64,000 bases of DNA, taken from assembly GCA_027625915.1 (NCBI GenBank), contig JANTQA010000033.1:5580001-5644000 (forward strand). Direction: 5' to 3'. The position numbers were made by a program, and so were the translations under genes. Below are positions 12,401 to 25,283 of this stretch, in pieces (position 1 is the first letter of the stretch; each line of letters begins with the position of its first letter). Below the pieces are notes generated by a model, which worked only from the letters and a program-made list of their open reading frames with translations, was not told the DNA's origin and did no database searches. This stretch comes from Anaeramoeba flamelloides (lineage: Eukaryota > Metamonada > Anaeramoebidae).

Positions 12401-15147
12401 TTTTATACAACAGTGATAAATATTGTAATAAAAACAACAAAAACTTTTGATAATGTAAAAAAATAACAAATCTTGGGTATAAAAACTTACTGTAGATTAT
12501 CACAAGGTACAATTGGATGATTACTACTGAAAATTTTCCTATGGAATTGAACTTCCAACTCTAAAATAAAAATTAAAATATCAAAAAAATAAGAATGGTC
12601 TCATTTTTCAAAAAAATTCAAAAAAAAAAAAAATTCAAAGGAAATTCACTTCCAAAGAATCACATCACATTAAAATTATTTATCTATTCTAATTTAATAT
12701 TTAAAAACATTTTAATGTCTTTTACTTGAAACAAATTGATTTTGTTTTTTACAATCATTTTATTTTGATTTATTACTATTTATGTTTATTTTGTAACCAT
12801 GTCTATTTGATATAAAAATCATTTTATCAGATTAGTTTGATAAAAATACTCTTTTAACATGTGAAAAAACTAATAAAAATATCTGAGAACTCAAAAAACA
12901 CAAAATAACGACATTCTAACCAATAAATTGCATTCAAAAGTATAATTCACTATTTTAATTAGAAATCAATAACTGATCTTTTGTATTTTTTATGCTAACA
13001 TCCTAGTTTTTCATTGTCTATTTCAGAATATCTATGGTATATCATATTTTTGGTTGTTTTTAATTCGTGTTTATAACTGATAAAATCAACTCAGTTTTTT
13101 TTATTTGAATTTCAAATATTTATGTTTGGCCATATTTCTAAGGATCTTATAAAAATCTATTTTATCAATAATTAAAACCCCACTTTTAGATTTACAACTC
13201 CACGAAACAGTGAAAAAATATTTTATGTTAGATATATTATATTAGTTCTTAGAAGATTGATTACAACTTCTTATTTATGTTTTTTACTCAATTTTTAATT
13301 TAGGAAAAAAATTTAAACTTCTTTGTTTAAATGCTATTTAACCAATTTACAAATTAATATCAAATAAATTTTGGTTAAATAAGAACTAAAATAACATCAA
13401 CACACTTAATAATACCCCCCCCGTTTCTTATATTGTAAACCTTAAGGTTAGTTCTTAGAATTCATATATTTTGAAAATCGATCTACTAAAAATCTGAACA
13501 GCATTTTCTTAAACCAAACACAAAATAACCACCTCCTTTTTTTTCAAGGATTGTAAAGTTTCGACCTAAAGGGAAGGGATCTTAATTAACAACTTTTTAT
13601 AAAAAAATTAAAAAAAAAAAAAACAGTGAAAACATTTTCTTATATGGGCTTCTTGGTAGATCATAATTATATGACACTTGAAATCGATAATATTTACAAC
13701 TACAGAATATCACATATAACATATTTTCATCTTTAATCATGTTTTTATGAAATATAGAACATATAAGGCAGTAGATACATTTTTTAAATCCAAAATTTCA
13801 ATTGAGACAAACTTTTAGAAAACAACGATATTTTGACTACCAAAGATAGTGAAAACGTGTAATCTAAAATATTGTTCACTACCATTTCAAGTCAAAGAAC
13901 GAAATAAACATGATTTTTATCTTGAATTTTCCAATTTTTTGAACTTTTTTTTGATTCAATTTTAGGTTTTATTAAATTGTTTTTTGAATCTCAATATTTT
14001 TTATGGGTATGCTTTAAATTAACTATATATAAAATAAAAAACATGAGACGGTGTACGTTTTAAACAAAACCTTCACTTTCAGAAGACCAAAAAATAAATA
14101 TCAACGATCCAGATAAATTTGTTGAAATCAAGAAGGAAGAAAAAAAAATGAACCAAAGTTTATTTTCAAAGATTTTTTTTCTATTTCTTCTTAGTTTGTC
14201 TTAATACAAACTATTTTTTTCCTTGAATTTCTCACCCCATTAGTTTTTTCTTATTATCTTATAATTCATTTTTTTTACAATTTTTTTTTCAAATATTTTT
14301 TTTAAATATTTTTATCAAAATTTGCTAAAACAGGAATACCTTTTGAAAGATTAAATTTAAGATATTGAGTTCTCTAAATCAAAAAAAAAAAATTATAAAC
14401 AATTCTACACAAATAAAGAGAAAAATTCAAGAGAAATTCCTAAGATTGGTTCAGAATTATTTTAAGTTTTCATTTGAATAGAAAATAACTAAAAATCAAA
14501 TCAAATAAACACACCCACTCAATCTAGATTTCTGATGAAAAATTTAAAAAAAATCCCATGTTTAATACCAAAACTTGAATTAGATGAATATAATCAAAAA
14601 AACGATTTTTAAATTCATTTTTAGAATTCTTTAGAAATAAAAAGTATTGTTGATAATCAAAAATTTTACAAATAAAATTTTTTCCATAAAGAATTAAAAA
14701 TAAAACCTAAATAAAGAATAATTAATTATGACAAATTTTATAGATAAGATCAATAAATCAATGATTTTTTTTATTTTTTTTTGATCAATTCATTCATTTT
14801 TTGGATTTCTATTTTTTAATTGGCATGTATATATATTCTAGTAGGATCCCCAAATTTCTCATATTTATTAAAATACTAATTGTCCTCAGTTAAAGAAATG
14901 ATTTGAAGAATTCAGATTCACATAAATGTTTGCACTCAAAATTTGTAAAAAGTACTTACTCCCTTAAAATAAAAACGGTAATTTGATTACTAGTAACTTA
15001 AAAGTTTTGAAAAACAACAAAATCTAAATCAAAAAAGGAACACAACAAACTTTTTGGCAATATAGCTCATGAGTTGAAAGTATTGATATTTGAGAAACCA
15101 ATTTCCAAAACATTTTTTTCTTTTAAAATCTTTATTAATAATTATCA
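9461..15147. other. AT-rich spacer, no gene seen
   Basis: This 5.7-kb region lies between the ankyrin gene and RPS9, both on the plus strand. It contains a TA microsatellite (9465-9481), many A and T runs, and a run of 15 C (11167-11181). Blocks resembling TTCTTTTGAATTCTGGAAAACC occur near 10460 and 10690, like those in the repeats at 17.2 and 48.0 kb. I found no frame with protein-like composition and no structural RNA. Confidence 0.55.
11167..11181 (+). repeat. C15 homopolymer
   Basis: An uninterrupted run of 15 C in DNA that is otherwise about four-fifths A+T. A C-rich patch (CGCCCCCCACTCCC) lies about 50 bp upstream. The run length may be unreliable in sequencing. Confidence 0.8.
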
Positions 15148-15478
15148 ATGTCACGAAGAAAATCAAAAACATTCAAGACACCACGTCGTCCATACCAAAA
15201 AGAAAGATTAGATCATGAACTTAAAGTTGTTGGAAAGTATGGTCTTCGAACAAAAAGAGAAGTATGGAGAGTTCATTATACACTCGCAAAAATTAGAAAA
15301 TCTGCAAGAAACCTTCTTACACTCGAAGAAAATGGTTTGTCTTTCAAAATTTTCTTTTTTTCTTGTTGTTAGACAATTGTTCTTAACCTAAATTGTTTAA
15401 TTGGTTCAAACACTTCTTGTCTCTTTTTTTTACTTTTTCCTTTTTTTTTGCTTTTCTTAAAATTTTTTTTTTTTTTAT

Positions 15479-15521
<43 letters not shown>

Positions 15522-16080
15522 CTCTTTTTCTTATTCTTTTGAAAATACTTTTTCTGAAAAAAAAAAAAATACACACCAACCAAAAATTGACAAACTCAAA
15601 CTAAACTTAACTCTGAATTCTTAATGAAAAAAATAAACAAAAAATCATCAAAAAATAAAATAAAAAAAAATAAAAAAATCTTTTTTTTTTTTAAAAACAA
15701 AAGATCCAAGAAGAATTTTTGAAGGAGCAGCACTTTTAAGAAGATTGACAAATCTTGGAATCCTCGACGAGCAGAAACAAAGACTTGAATATGTCTTGAC
15801 ACTTACAATTGACGATTTTCTTGATCGAAGATTACAAACACAGGTTTACAAATCAGGACTTGCAAGATCCATTCACCACGCACGAGTACTCATTAAACAA
15901 AGACACATCTCTGTTGGAAGCCAATTGGTTAATGTACCATCTTTTATGGTCAAAATTGAATCACAAAAACATATCGGCTTTTCTTCAAAAAGTCCATTTG
16001 GTGGTGGAAGACCAGGTAGATTAAAGAGAAAATTAAACGTCATGAGAGGAAATAAGAATGAAGAACAAGAAGAAGATTAA
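15148..16080 (+). CDS. RPS9: 40S ribosomal protein S9 (uS4)
   Basis: Two exons, 15148-15334 and 15704-16080, give 564 nt and 187 residues, close to the usual ~190. The protein is uS4, an early-binding component of the small ribosomal subunit near the mRNA entry site. The N-terminal basic region ([17 protein letters not shown], then [13 protein letters not shown]) and the S4 RNA-binding domain ([20 protein letters not shown]..., INVPSF-type and SQKHI motifs, then GGGRPGR) match the eukaryotic family throughout. The C-terminal tail is short and acidic (EEQEED). The intron is phase 1, between LLTLEEN and DPRRIFEG. Its donor is GTTTGT and its acceptor is AAAACAAAAG without an adjacent pyrimidine tract; a long T run lies ~190 bp earlier. 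The start is the conserved MSR. Confidence 0.97.
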
Positions 16081-16649
16081 ATTGAGATTATTTTGCAATT
16101 TAAAAAAAATTTTTTTTTAATTTTTCTTTCACTTTTTTCGGCAACTAACAAAACCAGAAATTATTTTAATTACTTTTTTTTTAAAGACAGTTAAAGTATA
16201 GTCATACTTTCTTCTTTAAAAAATAAATAGATTCAAAAAAGAATCAAAAAAAAATAAATAAAAGAATGAATCAAAATAGATACATATATATATAAAGGAT
16301 TTTTACTCTTTTTTTGATTTGATTTTTCAAATATTTTTTTGATCAACTGTTAATTGATCTTGAAAAGAAATAAAAAAAATAATATTATAAAGAATACAAG
16401 TAAATTTGTTGACTTAAAATACCTTTCTCTTTTCTTAATTTAAATGTGTTTTTCAAAAAATTATTAATTAAAACTATAAGCGAAAGAAAAATTCGAATTT
16501 TACATTTAATTTCATTTTTAATTAAAAATTACAAATAAACTGAGTTATTTTGCTATGTTTACCAAAGTAATTAACATTATATGTACTGAGTTGTGACAAA
16601 ATAATCAAAGCTTACTTTTTGATTCTTTTTGGAATAAACCACAAACAAT

Positions 16650-17560
16650 TCTTTTTTTAATTCAATTATTATCCACAACTTAAATCCATTTGAAAAATTG
16701 TGAACCTCCACGATCATGAAAAAATTTTTTTCAAAAAAGAATAAAAGAATTGCTACTTTTACTCTTTTTAATAACTCTAATTATAATAAACACTATAGGT
16801 TAATAAAAGATCTTTGATCAAAAATTAATTTTTAGAGATATTTTACAATTTAAGTGGAAAATTCAATTTTTCAGGTAATATTTTTTTTCACAATAGACAA
16901 GAGGCCATAGTATTATATTTTAAAAGTATTTTAAATCTAATGAATATCTTTAAAATAGGGAACCAATTATTTTGATTATTAAAGAATTATTTATTCTTTT
17001 GAAGTGGATAAATTTTTTTTTTTTTTGATTGTTCCGTTAGGTTTTCTTGAATTTTTTGTTTATTTGGAAAATCAGTAGATTTTCGTTAAGTTTTCTTGAG
17101 TTTTCTATTTATTTGGAAAATCAATAGATTTTCTAAATAAAATAGAAAATTTTAATAAATTTTTCGTTTATTTCTAAAGTGAAAAATACCTAGAACACTT
17201 CACAAATAAAATAGAAAACCTCAAGAAAACCGCCGTTAGGTTTTCCATAGTTCAAAAGAATTGGGTAAAATTATTGATTTTATTTTATTCTTTCAAATCC
17301 TCGAAAATCTAGGCACTCGAATGACAAGGAATATTTATCATTAGTTATTTTTTTTTTTTTTTATATTTGAGTTTTTGAGATGAGTAGAGTATTTTCAAAA
17401 CTATTAGTTATAATCTATTTAATAAAATATCCAAGAGTAGAATCTTATGAAAATTCATTGTCACATCCATTTAAAAATTTTTACACAAGAATAGACCGTT
17501 TTTTTCGATACTGGAAACTTTTAAAAAATAGAGTATAGTTAACAACAATAAATTTAATAT
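16650..17560 (+). repeat. Dispersed repeat, copy shared with 47.15-48.35 kb
   Basis: This region aligns collinearly with about 47150-48350. Shared blocks include GATCATGAAAAAATTTTT, ATAATAAACA, GATAAAAGATCTT-like, CCTAGAACACTT, AAATAAAATAGAAAACCTCA, GGTTTTC and GAATATTTATCATTAG-like segments. The central part contains GTTTTCTATTTATTTG and its inverted counterpart AAATAAAATAGAAAAC, so it is partly self-complementary. No coding capacity was seen. Divergence by eye is about 30 percent, implying an old duplication or transposition. Confidence 0.6.
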
Positions 17561-18335
17561 CCTCATGAATTTGAAGTTCTGGAATTTTGATAATATTTTG
17601 AATAAACTCTATTAAACAAGAATGAAAAGATTGTTAAGAACGAGAATGTTGATTATATTGTGAATAAACTCGATTAACTAGGATGGAATGATAATTCCAG
17701 TAATAAGTTTGTCTAAATTGGAATTTGGAATTTTATTTTTTCATAGAGTAAGTTCCACTTTTAAGAAATAAAATTTCAATAAAATTTAAGCAAAAAAAAA
17801 TAATCTTAATAAAGGCACAACAATTCAAATTCTCGTTAAATAAATTGTAAAAAAAAAAGATTCCAAAAAATGTGGACTAATTTGAGATTCTTTGACCCTT
17901 AAATTTCCTTGATTGTTTGTGTCTTAAAAGTGGAAACGACTGTATTAGTAACCCGAAATAATAAATTGAAAAAAAAAACCCCATCCTTTAGTATTTCAGA
18001 ACAACCCAAAATAAAACCTGATTAGTAATTCAACCTCAAACCATATTAAATATATAAAAACCTGATATTTGAAAAATTAAAAAAAATAAAACCAAAAACT
18101 CTAAAAAAACTGTTACAATATTTGAAATTAACATTAAAAATTTTTTTATTACTGAACTTTCACTCAGAAGAAGTTAACAAAAATATTTTTTATTAATAAT
18201 TCAATTCATTTTAAAAGACATTATAGAGTCTTAATTTTCTTAATGATTATTTGTGCTTTCAAAGATTTTTTGTTTTCCACAATATATCTTTCTGACACCA
18301 TAAACAAAATGATCAAAAAAAAAACAAAAGAAATT

Positions 18336-18351
18336 AAAAAAAAAAAAAAAG

Positions 18352-18402
<51 letters not shown>

Positions 18403-18404
18403 AA
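18336..18404 (+). repeat. Long A-rich simple tract
   Basis: About 69 bases of nearly pure A interrupted by three G. A similar tract occurs at 25212-25283, in a spacer with some flanking resemblance (NTTTTTTATTAGTGAACTTT before it, AATTAGAAAAAANGATTCTGATC after it). This may be a repeat family carrying an internal A tract, but the flanking match is weak. Confidence 0.6.
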
Positions 18405-20590
18405 GACAAAACAAAAACAAAAATTGGAAAAAATAAAACTAAAATTTACAAAATTAGAAAAAACGATTCTGATCGAAAAATTTGAGATTTTTTTTTTGCT
18501 AAGAATCTCGAATATATCCTCAAAAAAACTACGATTAATAGTATAAAGCACGTCAAAACTTTTGAAAAGCAGTTTATTTCTTTTTTGAATTGGGGTTTAA
18601 ATTGAATTCAATAATTGTTAAAATTTAATAAATAAAAATAGGTTGCTGAAAAACTGATTAAAAAAATTTATCTTACTTAAAAAATATTAATAGTTAAGAT
18701 TTTCTTTTTGGAATTATAGTTTTAATCCCCTCTTTTGACAATTCTGATGTTTTTTGTTTATACTTTTTATTTTTTTTTATTTTTTTTTTGAACTCTGATT
18801 ATTTAAAATAGATAACAATAAAATTGTTTATAAAAAGTTATTCTTAGTTATAGAATAGCAGTTTAATCATGAAATAAACAGATTTATATTGATTTTATCA
18901 AATTTTCCTATAATGAAATTTTTTCGCTGTGATTTATTATCATTTTTATCTAATTTAACAATTTTATTTTTTTTCTTGTTCTTTTTATACCCTTTGTAAG
19001 AAAACTTATTTGAAAAAAAAAAAAAAAACCTGTAAAAAATAAAATTAAGATTAATATATAATTGAGACAATATTATTCCCTTAAAAATTAATCTATTTAC
19101 CATTCCAAAATTTATTTGTCTGTAATTATAATCTTTTCAAAGAAAATTGAGAAAATTAGAATGGGAAGCACATAAATGTATTCCCATTTTTTAAATAATT
19201 TATTATATGTTATTTCTACCTTTAAGTCACAAACTACAACAAAATTTAATACTTTAAAAAAAAACCCAAATTTAAGAACAAAAGTCTGATTCGATTAAAA
19301 AATGAGTTAAAATAATTTCAAAAAATATTCCTTCATTTAAGTTTTTTTATTCTAATTTTATTTAAAGTTTATATCTAAAAAGTGTAACTGGCTATTTTTT
19401 TTCTTGTTTTTGGAAAAATTATACTTAATCCATATATTTAATTTATAAAAAACAACTCTAATCTGTAGTTTAAAGTTTCTCTGAAGTTTAATTAATATTA
19501 AATTAAATGATAGAAAACAAAAAAAAATCATTTTTGAAAGTACACTTGAAATATAATTGGGGTTTATATATTAAAACAAAAATTTATCAGAAGATCACAA
19601 ACTTTTTAATTTTATTATACCGTATATTTTTCAATAATTTCTACTTTACAAATTAACCATTTCTCCAGAAACTGAAAAAATCCACTAAGAACAGATTATT
19701 TAAGCTAAAAATTTACTTCAAATCTTCAAATAAAAATTACCTTCATGTCTAAAAATAATAAAAACAAAATGAATAAATTAAATTAATGAATAAATAAGAA
19801 TATTAATAGAATATATATCAAAAAAATCGAACTATTTTGAAAATTTGTTCCTAATTTTTTCACTTTTTAAAAATATTTTATTGTTTTTCTAATTTCAAAA
19901 ATTTTAGAAAAGGTTTTATAAATCAAACAGGGTTTTTTAAAAAACAATCGAGAAAAAAAATTTTTTTTGAATTGTTATAGTTTTCAAAGTTATCAAATTT
20001 AAAATCATTTATTACTGGATCTTTCCACTGACAATATATTTACTCTAGACTTACAAAGAAGTTTATCACTAAAAAGTGATACGCTGTGTTGAACTTTTTT
20101 TGTTGAAGAAATTGAAATATCTAAAAAAAATCCAAATTGTCTAAATATAAAATATACAAAAAAAAAAAAAAAAATATAGATTATTCTTAATAAAAAATAT
20201 TAAACCAAAATAATTGATTGATTTTATTCTAGAGAAGTAAAATTCAATTGTTTTTCTTTTAAAAGAAAAAACAAATAGAAAGTATTTTCAAACTAAAAAA
20301 AAAATGGAAAAAATTTTTCATTTGATTAAAAATAAAAAAAAATACTAATAATTTTTTTGGGTTTGATTGTTCAAAATGCCCAAAATTTTCAAAATTGAAA
20401 TTATTTATTTTATTTCATTACAAAATCAATCTGATTTAATCTAATTTTTGATTATTTTATACCCTTCTAAATTTGAATGTTTAGGATTTTAAATTATTCT
20501 TTAATAAAAAATAACCACCTATAACAATTAAAAAATGAAAAAAAAATATTCAGGATCCCTAAATGGCCAACCAACTACACTTTGTAACTG

Positions 20591-20672
20591 ACAAAGATAA
20601 ATTCAAAATGTTAATTCACAAATATTACTATTAATAACATTAGCCTAACATTTTGAAATTTATTTCTTTGTT
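20591..20672. repeat. Inverted repeat, ~25-bp arms
   Basis: ACAAAGATAAATTCAAAATG and the later CATTTTGAAATTTATTTCTT are near-complementary, with a loop of about 35 bases. It lies 400 bp upstream of CHMP3. It may be a short element or a hairpin RNA; nothing decides. Confidence 0.4.
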
Positions 20673-21071
20673 GATTTTTATAGTTCAATCGTAAATCACA
20701 CTGTTGTTTCGAAAAAGTGTTGGTTACTATTAAAAAATACTAATAAATGATTTTCAATTTTAAACAATTATTTTTGACTGGAATAACTTGTTGTTTAATT
20801 TGGAAAACCTTAAATTCTGTTTATAAAAAGTTTAAAGACTAAAAGAGTAAAGAACACAAGTATTTTAAAACCTTTATTGTTAAAACTTTTTAAATTGAGC
20901 AATTGGATTTTGATCTTTGAATTCCTTTCTAAAATTGGAACCAATTTCAAAAAACAAAGTGCTGCGAATTTAAAAATGTTATCTCAATTTTTGTTCTATT
21001 CATTTCAAGTCTCCTTAATTTCAAAATCATTTTTTAATTTCGTTACAAAATATCTTTTTTATAACTAAAGG

Positions 21072-22268
21072 ATGGGAAACAAACAATTGTCACCAAAAGA
21101 ACAAGCAACTTTATGGAAGAAACAACTCAAAAACGAACAAAGAAGTCTTAAACGGGATATTCGAAAAATACAACGAGAAGAACGAAAGGTTTTGATGGAA
21201 GCCAAAAGAGCAGGAAAACAAGGTGATCGTGAGGCTGCTAAAATTCTTGCAAAAGAAATTGTAAATTCAAGAAAAGCTACAGAAAGGGTAACAAACTTTT
21301 CCTAAACTTTTCAATTCTTTTTTCGTGTCTTTTTTGTTGAACTAAAACAAAACATAACACATATTTAATTTAAAAAAAAAAAATTTCTCCAATCAAAAAC
21401 AATTAAAAGTTGATGGTTGCTAGCACACAAATCAATAGTGTTATTATGGAAATTCAAAACAATATGAGCACAATGAAAGTTATGAAATCTATCAAAGCCT
21501 CAACACAAGTAACCCAATATATGAACAGCCTTATTAGGATGCCAGAAATTAATAAAACTTGTATGAACCTTGCTCGTGAAATGGAAAAAGTACTGATTTC
21601 TTTTTATTCTAACTTTAAAAACCTTTTTCAATTTGTTTTTTTGATCCTTTTAGTGTGGATCTGCCTCATTCTTCGAATAAACTTTTCACAAATTTTATTG
21701 ATCAATTCTTTTTCTTTTTTTTTTTTCTTAATTGTTTTCTTTCAATAATAAAATTTAAAACACAACAATTCCTTTGGTTTCGAAATGAACAATATCAAAA
21801 CAGGCTGGTAATTTTCTTCTTTCATCTTTCTTCTTTTTTATTTCTTTATTCTTTTTCCTTTTTTTAAAAATTTCCAAGAATTCTTTTTTCTTTGTTGTTT
21901 GTAAAAATTGAGAGAGATTCTTTTTTGTTGTTAGCTTGAACCACTCATTAATTTTGTTTCATGCCATGCGCTTGCTTTTGTTTAAAACTTCTTTCTTTTC
22001 TTTTCTGTACAATTGATTGATGTATTTAGGAATTATTGAAGAGATGGTTGACGAAACCTTAGACATGGACGAAGAAAGCCTTGAAGACGAAGCTGATGAG
22101 CAAGTTGATCAAATTATGGATGAAATTTTACAAGGCACTTTAGGAAAATCCAAAGGCACCGTAGGATTAAAAACTCTTGAAAAACAAAAACAACAAGTCG
22201 AAACAAAAACCCAAGAAAAGGAAAAAGAGAAAGATGGAGAATTGCTTGGAAGAATTGGCGCACTTTAA
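21072..22268 (+). CDS. CHMP3: ESCRT-III subunit CHMP3/Vps24
   Basis: Exons are 21072-21287, 21410-21589, 21804-21807 and 22030-22268: 639 nt, 212 residues. ESCRT-III subunits polymerise on membranes to drive inward budding, cytokinetic abscission and membrane repair. The N-terminal half is basic (MGNKQLSPKEQ..., RDIRKIQREERK, then AKEIVNSRKATER) and the C-terminal half acidic (DEESLEDEADEQVDQI). EIVNSRKA, MNSLIRMPEI, AGIIEEMVDETL and LGK are diagnostic of CHMP3/Vps24 rather than CHMP2. The last 11 residues, DGELLGRIGAL, fit a MIM1 motif (DxxLxxRIxxL) that would bind the Vps4 MIT domain. The third exon is only 4 nt (GCTG), preceded by CAG and followed by GTAATT. It supplies the Ala and the first base of Gly in the conserved MEK-AGIIEEM, and without it the frame is lost. 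Intron 1 ends in an A-rich AAAAG acceptor. Confidence 0.92.
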
Positions 22269-23108
22269 TTAAAACCAATACAATTTTTGGAATTAATACC
22301 TTTGAAAAAAAATCATCAAGTTTGAAAAGCAGAAAATCAATTTTACAACTTTGTTAAAGCCCACTAAAGTATAAAAACAGACTTTTGGACATTTTTTAAA
22401 TTTGTTTTTTTCGCAATAAATATATTTTTTTTTTGATTTCCTTTTTTCTTAATCCACCGAACAAAGGTTCATTCAAATAAAATATTCGATATTACAAAAA
22501 ACACAAAACAGTACTTCTATCGGAAATGATTTTTAAAAGGGAACTTTCAAAAAGTTAATTTAAAAAAAAAATTACAACAAAAGAAATGTTAACTTGTTTT
22601 TATTCTTTATTTAGTGCTTCGTCAAATTATTATTTTATTTTATTTGTTTTTCAAATCTTTTTCTTCTTTATGCTAATTTATTTATTTATTTTTTCTTATT
22701 ATATTTATTCTTAGATTTATTCTTATCTTTTATGATCTTTAATATATCAATAAACCTTTTTATTTTAGCTTTTTTTCAATTTGGAAATTTTATAAAAATT
22801 CAATCAATTAATGAACAACTAATTTAAATGTTTCTTCAGTCATTTAATTAATTTGTTTTGAGGATGGAACGATTTTCCCAAAAAAATAAATTGTAAAGTA
22901 GAATTTTTGTTGTTTTTTTACAGCCATTTTAAAAAAGTGAGTACTTTTTTTTTTTTTATGATTTTGCCACAATTTAAAACTTTTATAAAGCTTTGTGTTT
23001 TAATAAAGTGAAGAACTTTTTTTTTAACAAATTGCTTTTCTTCCAACTCCAACCTATAAATCACTTTGGAAAGATTGAATACTCACTTTTTAATAATACA
23101 AAACGTTC

Positions 23109-23290
23109 AAAAAGTTTTACTTCTGAAAAAGTTTTCACTTTTTTAAAATAGAAAACTTTCAACAAATTGTTAATCTGGAATAAATCCTAACTTTTTTTTA
23201 AAATAGAAAACCTTCAAAAAGTTTTAATTCTGAATTTTTTTTTTTACTATTTTAAAATAGAAAACTTGAAAAAAGTTTTAAAAAAGTCCC
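23109..23290 (+). repeat. Three imperfect tandem units (~55 bp)
   Basis: Each unit has an ACTTTTTT-type run, then AAAATAGAAAACNTTCAA, then GTTTTAATTCTGAA-like sequence. The AAAATAGAAAAC core is also found in the dispersed repeats at 17.2 kb and 47.9 kb, which suggests common ancestry. Confidence 0.5.
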
Positions 23291-25211
23291 CACTTTTTGA
23301 AAACGACTGCTTATGAACTTTTCAGCATTTCCCTTCAGAATCTTTCATTTTGGTAGATTGAAATATTTTACGAAAATATTTGTAAAAATTCAATCAATAT
23401 CACTACAAATATTCTTATACAGGAAACAAGGTTGGTCAGGTCAGACTATATTCTAAGTTACAGCCCATTTCAATAAAAAAAAATGTAAAATAATAAGGAT
23501 GAATAATCCTACTTGAGACTAAAAATGGATGAAATAGCAATTTTTAATAGAGAAGATATTTTAAAAGAAGAGATCAAACCAAAACTATATGATACCCAAA
23601 CCACGACATTTTCAGGGAAATTTAAATCACAATTTGAGAAAAAACTAAGTATTAAAAAGATATTGTAAAATCATCCAATCCTGTGGAAAATTTTTAGAGA
23701 AAAACTAACATTTTTGATATCCGAAATCATCAAAAGTTCTATTTAAAGATTTTTTTTAGAACAAATCGTCTAAATACATATAAGACTAAAAACAAAATAA
23801 GGACAGATTTTTCATCAGAAATAAATTTGTAAAATTGTTTTTTTTAAATTCTAATATAAAATAAATTTCATAATAAATGGCCCATTTTTTATTTATATAT
23901 TTTAAGGTATTTCCAAAAAAGTGGGGATTTTTTTTTACAGTTCATAAAAAATCATCACTGTTAGTGAAAGTATTCATTACTTAACAATATCAAATTAAGT
24001 TTAAAATTAAAACCTTTTGAATAAACGTATATGGTATTTATTAAAAAATATATGTTGGATGAAATATTTCCAAAAAATTTAAAAAAAAAAATCGCACTTT
24101 TTTAGGTGAAAACAATGTACTACCAATTTCAATAAAAAACTGGAAATATGGATAGAACATACAATAGATTTTTTAAATAATAAAATGCATTTATATGTTT
24201 TCAATTCTATTTGAAAATTTATTGAGTTTAAACAAGTTCTGAAAAAGTTTTATTTTTACAAGAAAGAAAATAATAAACACCAATTTTCACCTCTAAAAAA
24301 TACCAGTTAAAATTGAGATCAAAAAGTTTATATTTTCTTTATGTGATACAACCCTAAGAAACAAATTGAATTATTATCAAGAATCAATAAATGGTAGTTA
24401 ATGATTTTGTTTCTTTAAATACCTTTTTGAATATTGAGTTTAAAAGATATATTTTAAAATAAATTTGCCCCACTTTATTGGAAATAACTTACTTTTTTTT
24501 ATTTTATTTTTAGAAGTAAAACAAATAATTTTGGTGTATAGAACTGAATACTCAAATAGTAATTTTTTTATTATAATGGATATCTTCAATATATAGAAAT
24601 TGTTATTTTCAAAATTTGATTTTTTCAGGGGAAATTATTTCGAAATGGAGTTTATATATTAAAGTGGTTAGTGATAAGAACGAATTACGACTAATAAATA
24701 AAACTATCATGTAATCTATTTATTTTTTGAAAGACTAATGGGAAAAGAAAAAAAAAAATAATAATAAAATGTACCCCTAATTTCGAAATTTGGCTTATAG
24801 ATAAATTGGAAAAATGAACTAAACCCCATTTCAAAAAATTTGACTCATCTTAAATAATAGCATAACAAAAAAAAAAAATTTAAAGTTTTTATGAAATGGA
24901 AACTAATAATTAAATCTTATTTGTGATTCACTCTATAATTATTCTAAACAGATAAAAAAATTAAATTTTAACAATTAAATAAAAAAAAAATCAAAAACCA
25001 AAAAAAGTGAATCAAAATTATGAAATAAATTTTAGAACATTTTTTATTAGTGAACTTTTTCGGAAAAAATCGGGCTATATGGAATATTTTTTTGCTAAAT
25101 AAAGATATACCCTCTAAAAGAACTTATATACTTTCAATTTTCAAACTGATTATTTCTCTTTTGAAGATCTTTTTTTTTTTTCACATTTTCTTCAAAGAAA
25201 AACAAAATGTA

Positions 25212-25231
25212 CAAAAAAAAAAAAAGAAAAG

Positions 25232-25281
<50 letters not shown>

Positions 25282-25283
25282 AA
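25212..25283 (+). repeat. Long A-rich simple tract
   Basis: About 72 bases of nearly pure A with a few G interruptions. Overlapping Lys-only or Phe-only frames are not genes. Confidence 0.7.

Larger units (their letters stand above)
16081..21071. other. AT-rich spacer with dispersed repeats
   Basis: This 5-kb region lies between RPS9 and CHMP3 (both plus). It contains a large dispersed repeat (16650-17560), a 69-bp nearly pure A tract (18336-18404) and a small inverted repeat (20591-20672). Poly-Lys and poly-Phe frames over the A tract are artefacts of composition. No gene was found. Confidence 0.6.

Noticed and set aside
18240-18551. Frames rich in Lys or Phe over the A tract
   Set aside because: They are the direct translation of a homopolymer; the same happens at 25050-25468. 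No non-repetitive protein sequence is present.
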